From Lentilactobacillus sp. SPB1-3 (lineage in GTDB: Bacteria > Bacillota > Bacilli > Lactobacillales > Lactobacillaceae), in assembly GCF_026913205.2 (NCBI RefSeq), contig NZ_CP168151.1, forward strand, positions 434,001-498,000: DNA of 64,000 bases. The letters run 5' to 3'. The position numbers and the translations under genes are program-made. Shown here in pieces: positions 9,497-17,126 of this stretch. The first letter of the stretch is position 1. Each line of letters starts with the position of its first letter. The notes under the pieces are model-generated. The model was not told the origin of the DNA. It did no database searches and saw only the letters and a list, made by a program, of their open reading frames with translations.

Positions 9497-10660
9497 ATGG
9501 AATACGTTGGACAAATTGCATTAATTTTAATTACCACACTACTTGCATCAGCGGTTAGTCAACGAGTTGGTCTGCCTGCTGTCATTGGACAATTGCTAGT
9601 GGGAGTTTTGTTAGGGCCGGGAGTTTTTGGCCTGTTAGCAAACAACCATTTGATGCACGTGGGATCAGAACTAGGGGTCATTATTTTAATGTTTATAGCC
9701 GGTATTGAAAGTGATCTAGACTTACTAAAGAAATACTTTCGACCAGCTATCCTAGTCGCCATGTGTGGAGTGATTGCGCCAATGATTCTCTTTTATGCCT
9801 ATGGTATGTTTATGGGGCAAGGTTTTGAACGAGCGGTCTTTTGGGGTGTTATTTTCGCAGCGACCTCAGTGTCTATCAGTGTGGAAGTACTGCGTGAATT
9901 AAAACGATTGGATACGCCGGAAGGAGCGACGATTTTAGGTGCTGCTGTGGTCGATGATATTATCGCAGTGGTTCTACTGAGCGTCTTCGTCAGCATCTTT
10001 GGTGTGGGTGGAGATTCTAATCTTAATTTAGCCACGGCAACAATCTTACAGATTGGATATTTTGTGGTGGTTTTCTTGTTAGTCAAATGGGTCGTGTCAT
10101 TTATTTTGCGCTTGGCAGAAAGATTACCTATTTACCGTTCAGTAGCCATTGTTTCGTTAACGATTTGTTTCTTGATGGCTTACACAGCTGATGCCATTGG
10201 CTTGAGTGCTGTGGTCGGAGCCTTTTTCGCCGGTGTAGCAGTATCGCAAACTAAGTATCAAGAAGTTATCGCTAATTCTGTGAGTTCCGTTGGATATACG
10301 TTCTTCATTCCGATTTTCTTTGTAAGTATCGGTCTTGATATGAAGTTCGATGGCGTGCTCAACAACTTAGTGTTCTTAATCGTTATGTCCATTTTGGCAG
10401 TGGTAACCAAGCTTTATGGTGGTGCACTGGGAGCTAGGATGGCAGGAATGAATGGTAAAAGTGCGATGGCTATTGGTTCTGGAATGGTTTCCCGTGGTGA
10501 AATGGCCTTGATCATTGCTCAAATCGGAATTTCCGCAAAGTTAATTGCACCAGAATTGTACTCAGAAATTATTATTGTTATTATTATCTCAACGATTGTT
10601 GCACCAGTATTTTTGAAACGAACTATTGCAAAATTAGACAATGTCAGTGAAGGGGAGTAA
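9497..10660 (+). CDS. napA: Na+/H+ antiporter of the CPA2 (NapA) family
   Basis: 387 residues, about 12 or 13 membrane helices, no C-terminal regulatory domain. The conserved parts include GQLLVGVLLGPGVFG near residue 35, the ion-binding GAAVVDDIIAVVLLS with the paired Asp residues (about 150-165), and SRGEMALIIAQIG near 335. It exchanges sodium for protons across the membrane for pH and salt homeostasis, by analogy with Enterococcus NapA. It is divergent from pepX and is followed by the Nudix gene after 6 nt, so an operon is likely. Confidence 0.88.
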   Translation: MEYVGQIALILITTLLASAVSQRVGLPAVIGQLLVGVLLGPGVFGLLANNHLMHVGSELGVIILMFIAGIESDLDLLKKYFRPAILVAMCGVIAPMILFYAYGMFMGQGFERAVFWGVIFAATSVSISVEVLRELKRLDTPEGATILGAAVVDDIIAVVLLSVFVSIFGVGGDSNLNLATATILQIGYFVVVFLLVKWVVSFILRLAERLPIYRSVAIVSLTICFLMAYTADAIGLSAVVGAFFAGVAVSQTKYQEVIANSVSSVGYTFFIPIFFVSIGLDMKFDGVLNNLVFLIVMSILAVVTKLYGGALGARMAGMNGKSAMAIGSGMVSRGEMALIIAQIGISAKLIAPELYSEIIIVIIISTIVAPVFLKRTIAKLDNVSEGE

Positions 10661-10666
10661 GTAATT

Positions 10667-11104
10667 ATGCCTACAGAAAATGATAGTGGCGCTATTGTTT
10701 ATCAAATTCGGAATAATATGGTGTGTTATTTGTTGTTGCAAAGTGCAGTTGATGACTTTTGGGGATTTCCTAAAGGTCACATTGAGGCGGGAGAAGATTT
10801 AATTGATACAGCGGTTAGAGAAATCTTTGAAGAAACTTCATTGACGACTACGATCGATACAGGCTTTCAGCAGTCAATCGAATATGATATGAAGAATGGC
10901 AATCACAAAGTTGTTAACTTCTTCGTCAGTCGGGTACCAGCTAATGTTGAGGTATCTGAACAAGAGGAAGAGATTAATTCATTTGGCTGGTTTACATTTG
11001 ATCGAGCATACGAAACAGTGACGTATGACAATTTACGCGAATTGTTGACCGCTGCTGATAAATACATTAAAGCTAAAGAAAAAGTTGGCGATAAAAATGA
11101 GTGA
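10667..11104 (+). CDS. Nudix hydrolase (Ap4A hydrolase-like)
   Basis: 145 residues. A full Nudix box lies at residues 37-59: GHIEAGEDLIDTAVREIFEE, matching Gx5Ex7REUxEExGU except Ser for the last Gly. The N-terminal SGAIVYQIRNNMVCYLLLQS and the short WGFPKGH strand resemble bis(5'-nucleosyl)-tetraphosphatases. It would hydrolyse a nucleoside diphosphate linked to another group; the real substrate is unknown. It is joined to the kinase-like gene by an 8-nt overlap. Confidence 0.87.
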   Translation: MPTENDSGAIVYQIRNNMVCYLLLQSAVDDFWGFPKGHIEAGEDLIDTAVREIFEETSLTTTIDTGFQQSIEYDMKNGNHKVVNFFVSRVPANVEVSEQEEEINSFGWFTFDRAYETVTYDNLRELLTAADKYIKAKEKVGDKNE

Positions 11105-11654
11105 TCAACGGGTATTTGTCATTACTGGAGCTGCTGGTAGTGGTAAAACCACGGTTAGAAATTATTTAACTAGTCAATTTCATATGACTAAAGTTATTAC
11201 TCACACAACTCGCCAGCCCCGGATCCATGAGAAAAATGGAGTGGATTACTACTTTGAAACAGAAGATTCATTTGGTAAGAACCATTATCTGGAATCAGTT
11301 TCTTACGCCGGTAATCGTTACGGATCTTCGTTTGAAGGACTAGAGAATGCTTGGAAACAATCTGATTTGATTACGATCGTTCTCGATACTGCGGGAGCCA
11401 TTACTTATCAACGAGAACTGGGTGATAAGGCGGTAATCATCTTCTTAAAGGTGGATGATTCAGGGACTTTATTGCAACGGATGAAGAGCCGTGGCGATGA
11501 TACGACGATCTTAACAGAACGCATCAAGTCCAATGAGTATCTTCGTGACTTGAGCCTGCCTGATGAGCTAAAGGGCAAGGCTCACGTTATTAACAATAAC
11601 AATTGGGAATTAACTAAGCAGCGCGTTGACGAAATCGTCAATGAATATAAATAG
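11097..11654 (+). CDS. Guanylate kinase-like P-loop protein
   Basis: 185 residues from the ATG at 11097, which overlaps the Nudix stop by 8 nt; a TTG four codons upstream is possible but less likely. The P-loop is GAAGSGKTT (about residues 11-19), and THTTRQPRIHEKNGVDYYF is the GMP-binding region of guanylate kinases (TTRxPRxxExxGxDYxF). The C-terminal lid is more diverged (RMKSRGDDTTILTERI). It may phosphorylate GMP or a related nucleotide. Pairing with a Nudix enzyme hints at nucleotide salvage or cleaning, but this is inference. Confidence 0.8.
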   Translation: MSDQRVFVITGAAGSGKTTVRNYLTSQFHMTKVITHTTRQPRIHEKNGVDYYFETEDSFGKNHYLESVSYAGNRYGSSFEGLENAWKQSDLITIVLDTAGAITYQRELGDKAVIIFLKVDDSGTLLQRMKSRGDDTTILTERIKSNEYLRDLSLPDELKGKAHVINNNNWELTKQRVDEIVNEYK

Positions 11655-11664
11655 TAGTAAACGC

Positions 11665-11698
11665 AAAGGTCTAACAATGAGAAACGGTTAGGCTTTTT
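11665..11698 (+). terminator. Weak putative terminator
   Basis: Imperfect hairpin (AAGGTCTAAC with GTTAGGCTT, one mismatch and one G-T pair) followed by a short T run after the kinase-like gene. Confidence 0.5.
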
Positions 11699-11800
11699 AT
11701 TTTGGGTTAATCAAGTTGATGTGTCATCGGTTTGTAAGCTTAGTTTTTTTGTGGTACATTATTGAAATAGTAATCGTTACATTTAACGGAGGTATTACAA

Positions 11801-12241
11801 ATGATAGCAGTTGAAGAAGCCACTAAGGCATTAAAAAATAATAATTATAAAATCACTAAACAAAGAATGGCTATGATTGAATATTTGGCAGAAATTGCTA
11901 ATCACAAATACGTTGAAGTAACGGCCGTTGATGAATTCATGCGTCGCTCATTTCCTAAGATGAGCCATAATACTATTTATCGAAACATCTCTGAATTTGA
12001 AGAGATCGGAATCGTGGAAAAGCAAGTTCAAGGACAGTGTCAAAGCGTTAAATTCCAGTGTGATTTCAAAAATGAACATCACCATCACTTTATTTGTAAC
12101 CAATGTGGCAAGGTGACTGAATTAAAAGAATGCCCATTAAGTGATGAAGTATTAGCTCAATTACCAGGAACTGAGATTACGGGACACTACTTCCAAATTT
12201 ATGGATTATGCCAAGATTGTGCTAACTTAAAGAATAATTAA
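11801..12241 (+). CDS. Fur family metal- or peroxide-responsive repressor (PerR-like)
   Basis: 146 residues. The N-terminal winged helix contains YKITKQRMAMIEYL and MSHNTIYRNISEFEEIGIVEK, the standard Fur recognition helix. The C-terminal dimer domain has a His cluster (residues 93-96) and two CxxC pairs (C99/C102 and C137/C140), the structural zinc site of Fur and PerR. It represses transcription when metal-loaded. I cannot separate PerR from Fur or Zur by eye. It is a single gene with SD GGAGG. Confidence 0.88.
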   Translation: MIAVEEATKALKNNNYKITKQRMAMIEYLAEIANHKYVEVTAVDEFMRRSFPKMSHNTIYRNISEFEEIGIVEKQVQGQCQSVKFQCDFKNEHHHHFICNQCGKVTELKECPLSDEVLAQLPGTEITGHYFQIYGLCQDCANLKNN

Positions 12242-12314
12242 TGAAAACTTTATCTGAATAACATATATTTATGTCATAATCTGGTTTAATAAATTTGAGT
12301 AAGGAAGTGTATCC

Positions 12315-12962
12315 ATGGAAAATCGTATTCCGCCGTTACTTACGCCGTTTGCAATCTTATCGATATCGTTGGCGCTTGGTGCGACAAACGTGGTGGTAAA
12401 CAAAGTTACTGCTACTAATGAAGGGACGCCATCCCAAGCTCAAACTGCAACCCAGTCAAGTTTATCGAATAAAATTTACGGTACATCTAAAACTAATAAA
12501 GATAGTTCCAGTGATGATAGTAATTCGTCATCTGACAAGAAAGATTCTTCAAGTGATAAAAAAGATGAATCAAGTCAGAAGGATGATAGTAGTGATAAGG
12601 AAACAGCTAATAAGAATTCTGATTCCCAAACCACTGAAGACAGTAGCGAAACTACTACTGGTACTTCTAAAAAATCAAATACTACTAATTCAAACACTGG
12701 TAGTAAGACTAAGAAGAGTACTAACAAAACTGGATCAACAACCAGTGGTACTAAGAAGTCTAATTCTAATAATGAAGGAACTACCACGACGCCGTCAGAA
12801 AATAATGGTCAAAATGATGACAATACTGGTACTACCGGTAATACTGGAACAACCGGAACTGAACGTTCAGGTGCCACAAGTACTCAGCAAGGAACAAATA
12901 CTGGTAATACCGGCACCCAAACGACTAATGATAAAGTAACTACCCAAGGGGGTGGCAACTAA
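12315..12962 (+). CDS. Ser/Thr/Asn-rich low-complexity extracytoplasmic protein
   Basis: 215 residues. A hydrophobic segment (about residues 7-28) acts as signal peptide or membrane anchor; the rest is almost wholly Ser, Thr, Asn, Gly, Asp and Lys. It begins acidic/serine-rich (DSSSDDSNSSSDKKD repeats), then Lys/Thr-rich, then Gly/Thr/Asn-rich (TGNTGTTGT type repeats), ending QGGGN. No LPxTG motif and no catalytic domain is visible. It looks like an unstructured, possibly glycosylated wall-spanning stalk. Its stop overlaps the start of the next membrane protein by one base, so the two are coupled. Confidence 0.75.
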   Translation: MENRIPPLLTPFAILSISLALGATNVVVNKVTATNEGTPSQAQTATQSSLSNKIYGTSKTNKDSSSDDSNSSSDKKDSSSDKKDESSQKDDSSDKETANKNSDSQTTEDSSETTTGTSKKSNTTNSNTGSKTKKSTNKTGSTTSGTKKSNSNNEGTTTTPSENNGQNDDNTGTTGNTGTTGTERSGATSTQQGTNTGNTGTQTTNDKVTTQGGGN

Positions 12963-13783
12963 TGTTTAGCTTTTTAGATATGGTCAACCACTACTTAGGT
13001 TATTTCAATATCAACGTTACTTTGAAAAGCCGAATTTACACAATTCTTGGAATCCTCGGCGATCTTTATTTGTTTTACGTTGCCGTTAGGTTCTTAGCCA
13101 ATGGTTATCTATCAAGGGGACTCTTGTTCTTATTAGTGGCTTTGGTATTGTTGTACTTTGCGGTTTGCAATTTGTTTTATTACTTTACCAATCGGCAACC
13201 GAGATTCGATATTACTCCCAAAATCGTTAAGGCTTTGCATATCTCGCCTAGACCCAGCCAAACTCAAGGCAACTCAGGAATGGGTGGCACAGTGATCACC
13301 AACAATATTCCTGCTAACGGAATGTTTGATGATCGCCATGTTATGCCAGCGAAAGTAACATCGACTCCAGAGCAACAGGCCAATATCAAAGAGATAGTCG
13401 CGATTTTAAAGGCTCAGGGGTTACTAAGAGAAGATTATAATGGTAATTCAGACCGTCAAATCACTGATATCTTAAAGGCTGCTAATGGTAAGCCAGCTTT
13501 TGCAATCGGTGATGGAGTTTTACTTCCATACTTTGATATGGAACGAATTGATGATCGCTATGTAGTCTATGCTGGTTTAAATAAGGCTGAACGTCTACCA
13601 GTGGGTGAAGTTTCTAGGGTTGGTTTGCAATCGATAAAGTCAATTGATAGAGAACAAATCAAATTCTTCTTAGCTTCGGTGACTATCGTTGGTGGACCAT
13701 ACAAGGAGTTTGGTCGTTCATCACTGATGGAGCACCAAAAAGATTACGAAATTGCTATCAAGGTTGCGTATAGTAAACGATAG
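12962..13783 (+). CDS. Conserved lactobacillar membrane protein (DUF6681-like)
   Basis: 273 residues. Two or three membrane segments lie in the first 85 residues (TLKSRIYTILGILGDLYLFY, then LLFLLVALVLLYFAVC), followed by a soluble domain of about 190 residues. The middle has a Gly/Asn-rich linker (about 100-125), and the end is a compact alpha/beta region with no motif I recognise. The DUF assignment is from memory and tentative. It overlaps the upstream low-complexity protein by one base, which suggests both work at the cell envelope. Confidence 0.65.
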   Translation: MFSFLDMVNHYLGYFNINVTLKSRIYTILGILGDLYLFYVAVRFLANGYLSRGLLFLLVALVLLYFAVCNLFYYFTNRQPRFDITPKIVKALHISPRPSQTQGNSGMGGTVITNNIPANGMFDDRHVMPAKVTSTPEQQANIKEIVAILKAQGLLREDYNGNSDRQITDILKAANGKPAFAIGDGVLLPYFDMERIDDRYVVYAGLNKAERLPVGEVSRVGLQSIKSIDREQIKFFLASVTIVGGPYKEFGRSSLMEHQKDYEIAIKVAYSKR

Positions 13784-14086
13784 AAAATTAAAATAAATTA
13801 CGATAATTAATGGGATGATTCTTGATGTATTTCAGGGTCATCCTTTTTGTTTTGCCAAACTATTTGTAAAAAAAGTAGACATTTTTTACAAATTTCGGGT
13901 AAAATGTTAATTACTACTAAATTAGTCGAATAATCATTCGGTATTACCAAAATAACCCTCTGGGGTGGAATACTATGTAATCGTTATTTTTTAAGTTAGG
14001 TTATTTTACATCAAAACATTTTTAACCTATGATTGATTTAGTAACAATTATGAGACGATTTTAAGAATTGTCTTTAATTTGGAGGA
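13784..14086 (+). promoter_or_regulatory. Intergenic region with weak terminator, 12-bp inverted repeat and structured leader of the gln operon
   Basis: A weak hairpin with T run (13812-13849) may end the upstream operon. A perfect 12-bp inverted repeat follows (13862-13873 with 13882-13893, arms ATTTGTAAAAAA), overlapping a possible -35 TTTACA at 13885. Downstream, 13940-13974 can fold as GGTATT-a-CC/GG-AATACT with an inner ACCC-TCTG-GGGT hairpin, followed by a T-rich stretch. No T-box, SAM or purine riboswitch core was recognised. Promoter, operator and leader are inferences. Confidence 0.5.
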
Positions 14087-14092
14087 ATGGGT

Positions 14093-14833
14093 ATGGCAAT
14101 GATCGAGTTTGACGATGTACAAAAATACTATGGTGATTTTCATGCATTGAAAGATATCAATCTTAAGATTGAAGATGGTGAAACGGTAGTTTTGATTGGA
14201 CCTTCAGGTTCCGGAAAATCTACATTGATTCGAACCGTAAATGGTTTGGAACCAGTTCAAGACGGTCGATTGATTGTTAATGGCCAAGACTTGGCAAACA
14301 ATAAAACTGATATCAACCGTATTCGTAAGAATGTCGGGATGGTATTTCAACATTTTAATTTATATGCAAACAAGACGATTTTGGAAAACATCATGTTGGC
14401 ACCAAGAATCGTGTTGAAACGTGATGAAGCAGAAAACAAGAAATTCGCAATGGAATTACTTGATCGAGTTGGTTTAGCTGACCAAGCTGCGAAATATCCG
14501 GCTCAACTTTCTGGTGGTCAACAACAACGTATTGCGATTGCTCGTTCATTAGCAATGAAACCAAAATGTTTGCTTTTTGATGAACCAACCTCAGCTCTTG
14601 ATCCTGAAATGATCGATGATGTTTTGAACGTTATGAAAGACATCGCTCGTGATTCAAAGATGACTATGTTAGTGGTTACTCATGAAATGGGCTTCGCTCG
14701 TGAAGTTGCTGACCGGGTTATCTTCATGGCAGATGGTCAAATTCTTGAAGACGACAGTAGTGACACCTTCTTTAATGGCGAACCTTCAAATGAAAGAGCT
14801 CGTCAGTTCTTAGGTAAAATCATTACGCATTAA
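14093..14833 (+). CDS. glnQ: Glutamine/polar amino acid ABC transporter ATP-binding protein
   Basis: About 246 residues. It has Walker A GPSGSGKST, the Q-loop in VGMVFQHFNLY, signature LSGGQQQR and Walker B CLLFDEPTSALDPE, followed by the VTHEMGFAREVADRV switch of polar amino acid importers. Three in-frame ATGs are clustered; the first (14087) lies 1 nt after GGAGG, so the second (14093, 7 nt spacing) is the better start. It powers import together with the next three genes. Confidence 0.92.
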   Translation: MAMIEFDDVQKYYGDFHALKDINLKIEDGETVVLIGPSGSGKSTLIRTVNGLEPVQDGRLIVNGQDLANNKTDINRIRKNVGMVFQHFNLYANKTILENIMLAPRIVLKRDEAENKKFAMELLDRVGLADQAAKYPAQLSGGQQQRIAIARSLAMKPKCLLFDEPTSALDPEMIDDVLNVMKDIARDSKMTMLVVTHEMGFAREVADRVIFMADGQILEDDSSDTFFNGEPSNERARQFLGKIITH

Positions 14834-14862
14834 AATTGGGTTCGTTGGAGGGATGATGCAAT

Positions 14863-15693
14863 ATGAAGAAAGTCTACAGAAAACTTGGACTTTTATTTGC
14901 ACTTTTGGTAACCGTGGTTAGTTTAAGTGCATGTGGTTCAAGTGCTAAAAAAGATGTCCTTGCTCAAGACAAGGCTTCTAACACCATTACCTGGGGTGTT
15001 AAAGCTGATACCAAATTATTTGGTTTGATGGATGTTAAGGATAACCAAATCAAGGGTTTTGAAATTGACCTTGCCAAAGCAATGACTAAACAAATTTTAG
15101 GTAAAAACGGTAAGGCTAGATTTTTACAAGTTACTAGTCAAACCCGTATGCCTCTATTGAGAAACGGTAATATCGATGCCATCATGGCAACAATGACCAT
15201 TACACCTGAACGTGCTAAGCAAGTTGATTTCAGCCGTTCATATTTTGATGCCGGACAAGCTATCTTAGTTAAAGATGGTAGCCCAATTAAAAACGTGCAT
15301 GACCTTAATAAAAAGGGTGATGTAGTGTTAGGGGTAGTTGGTTCTAATTCTGTTCAAAACATTGGTAAGTACGCACCAAAAGCCAAAGTTTTGCAATTAA
15401 CTGATTATTCTCAAGCATTGACCGCCTTAAAATCAGGACAAGGTCAAGCATTGACCACTGATAACGGAATTCTTTATGGTATGTCTGTTGAAAACCCTGG
15501 CTATTCAGTTGTGGGTGGAACCTTTACTAACGAACCTTACGGAATTGCCGTTGATAAGGGCCAAACTAAATTTAGAGATGCTACAAACAATGCCTTAACC
15601 AAGATTGAAAAATCTGGTGAATACAATCGTTTGATCAACAAGTGGTTTGGCAATGTTAAAGGATTTAACTTGAAGGGGGCATACAGACGATGA
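14863..15693 (+). CDS. glnH: Glutamine/amino acid ABC transporter substrate-binding lipoprotein
   Basis: 276 residues with a lipoprotein signal peptide: basic start, hydrophobic core and lipobox LSAC with Cys24. The mature part is a family 3 solute-binding domain (GFEIDLAKAM, then MATMTITPERAKQVDFSRSYFDAGQAI), including the ligand-binding Arg in TPERA. It is anchored outside the membrane and delivers polar amino acids, probably glutamine or glutamate, to the two permeases. Its end overlaps the start of the first permease by 4 nt. Confidence 0.9.
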   Translation: MKKVYRKLGLLFALLVTVVSLSACGSSAKKDVLAQDKASNTITWGVKADTKLFGLMDVKDNQIKGFEIDLAKAMTKQILGKNGKARFLQVTSQTRMPLLRNGNIDAIMATMTITPERAKQVDFSRSYFDAGQAILVKDGSPIKNVHDLNKKGDVVLGVVGSNSVQNIGKYAPKAKVLQLTDYSQALTALKSGQGQALTTDNGILYGMSVENPGYSVVGGTFTNEPYGIAVDKGQTKFRDATNNALTKIEKSGEYNRLINKWFGNVKGFNLKGAYRR

Positions 15694-16331
15694 TAAGTAT
15701 CTTTCAAAATTATGGAGGAGAACTCTTTCAAGGATTCTGGCAAACAATTTTGTGTAGTATCATCGCACTATTCTTTGCATTAATTATTGGTTCTGGTTTT
15801 GCCATCCTAGAAGTGATCCCTAATAAAATCGTTCATGTGATCGCTAAGGTATATATCGAAATTTTCAGAAATATTCCATTGTTGGTTATCACAATGTTCT
15901 TCTACGTGGTTATTCCAATGTATATTACGAAAATTAGCGGTTTTGCTGCCGGAACAATTGGTTTGACTTTATACTCTTCAGCATTTATCGCTGAAACCGT
16001 TCGTTCAGGAATTCAATCAGTTGATCCTGGACAAATGGAAGGTGCTCGTTCAAATGGGTTAACCTTCTGGCAAGCCATGCGTTACATAGTATTGCCACAA
16101 GCATTTAGAGTTGTTATTCCACCATTAGGTAACCAATTCATTAACTTAATCAAGAACTCATCAGTTCTAGCCTTCGTTGCTGGTTTTGATTTGATGTATC
16201 AAGGAAATGTAATTGCCTCAGATTCACTTCAAAGTATGAATGCATACTTGTGTGTCGGAATATTATATTTGGTAATTACATTGCCATTAAGTTACTACAT
16301 GCGTCACTTGGAAAAGAAATTGGCTGCTTAA
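15690..16331 (+). CDS. glnP: Amino acid ABC transporter permease
   Basis: 213 residues with about five membrane helices, the HisM/GlnP family. The EAA loop reads GQMEGARSNGLTFWQAMRYIVLPQAFR (about residues 111-137), which couples to the ATPase. It overlaps the substrate-binding protein gene by 4 nt and is followed by a second permease 13 nt later; the two likely form a heterodimeric channel. Confidence 0.9.
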   Translation: MISIFQNYGGELFQGFWQTILCSIIALFFALIIGSGFAILEVIPNKIVHVIAKVYIEIFRNIPLLVITMFFYVVIPMYITKISGFAAGTIGLTLYSSAFIAETVRSGIQSVDPGQMEGARSNGLTFWQAMRYIVLPQAFRVVIPPLGNQFINLIKNSSVLAFVAGFDLMYQGNVIASDSLQSMNAYLCVGILYLVITLPLSYYMRHLEKKLAA

Positions 16332-16344
16332 AGGAGGAATCTAA

Positions 16345-17061
16345 ATGTTAAATGTGTTAGGTGCATACTCATGGGTTAACATCAGGTTCCTTTTAGAGGG
16401 AGCTTGGATTACGATCTTTGTATCAGTTGTTTCAATTGTCTTTAGTTCAATTTTAGGAATCATCTTAGGGATTATCCGTTACGTAAATATCAAATGGTTA
16501 TCTGCAATCGTTGGTTTTGTGATCGATATTATTCGTAACTTGCCACTGATTTTGATCATTTTCTTCACGTACTTTGGATTACCTAACTTAGGCTTTAAGC
16601 CAGCGCCAGTTTGGGCATCTATCATTGCTTTATCGATTTTTGAAGCTGCGATGGTTGCTGAAATTGTTCGTGCCGGAATCGTTTCGATTCCAAGTGGTCA
16701 AATGGAAGGTGCCAGAGCGAATGGATTAACATACTGGCAAGGTTTGTGGCACATTGTCTTGCCACAAGCGATTAAGAACATGATTCCAGCTATCGTTAGT
16801 CAATTTATTTCGTTAGTTAAGGATACTTCTTTAGCTACGATTATCGTGTTACCTGATTTGATGAATCATGCGCAAATCATTTATGGTCAAAATACTAACT
16901 ATACGATTCCAATGTTCGTGGCACTTGCCGTCATGTACTTCATCGTATGTTATGCATTATCACTATTTGCTTCATATCTTGAACGTCGTCAGAACAGATC
17001 AAAGACGATTGCTAAGGATCCAGAGGCAGAAGAAATTACTAATGGCGACATGCCTTTGTAA
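16345..17061 (+). CDS. Amino acid ABC transporter permease
   Basis: 238 residues, paralogous to the preceding permease, with the EAA loop GQMEGARANGLTYWQGLWHIVLPQ. It carries an extra hydrophilic C-terminus (RRQNRSKTIAKDPEAEEI) absent from its partner. It is the last gene of the four-gene import operon; GGAGG lies 8 nt before the ATG. Confidence 0.9.
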   Translation: MLNVLGAYSWVNIRFLLEGAWITIFVSVVSIVFSSILGIILGIIRYVNIKWLSAIVGFVIDIIRNLPLILIIFFTYFGLPNLGFKPAPVWASIIALSIFEAAMVAEIVRAGIVSIPSGQMEGARANGLTYWQGLWHIVLPQAIKNMIPAIVSQFISLVKDTSLATIIVLPDLMNHAQIIYGQNTNYTIPMFVALAVMYFIVCYALSLFASYLERRQNRSKTIAKDPEAEEITNGDMPL

Positions 17062-17081
17062 TCGATTAAGAATATGTAATT

Positions 17082-17119
17082 AAAAAGGATTCGAGTTTAT
17101 AAACTCGAATCCTTTTTTT
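17082..17119 (+). terminator. Bidirectional Rho-independent terminator
   Basis: Inverted repeat AAAAAGGATTCGAGTTT/AAACTCGAATCCTTTTT with T run, between the gln operon and the convergent permease gene. Confidence 0.9.
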
Positions 17120-17126
17120 GTTTAAA

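Noticed and set aside
12418-12939. A 173-residue basic open frame overlapping the Ser/Thr-rich gene
   Set aside because: It is the alternative reading of AGT/ACT-type repetitive codons of the real gene, has no ribosome site and an improbable Lys/Leu/Val composition.
13960-13975. GGGGTGGAA resembling a T-box antiterminator core
   Set aside because: The conserved T-box sequence (AGGGTGGnACCGCG) is not met, there is no specifier loop, and the downstream genes are a transporter without an aminoacyl-tRNA link.
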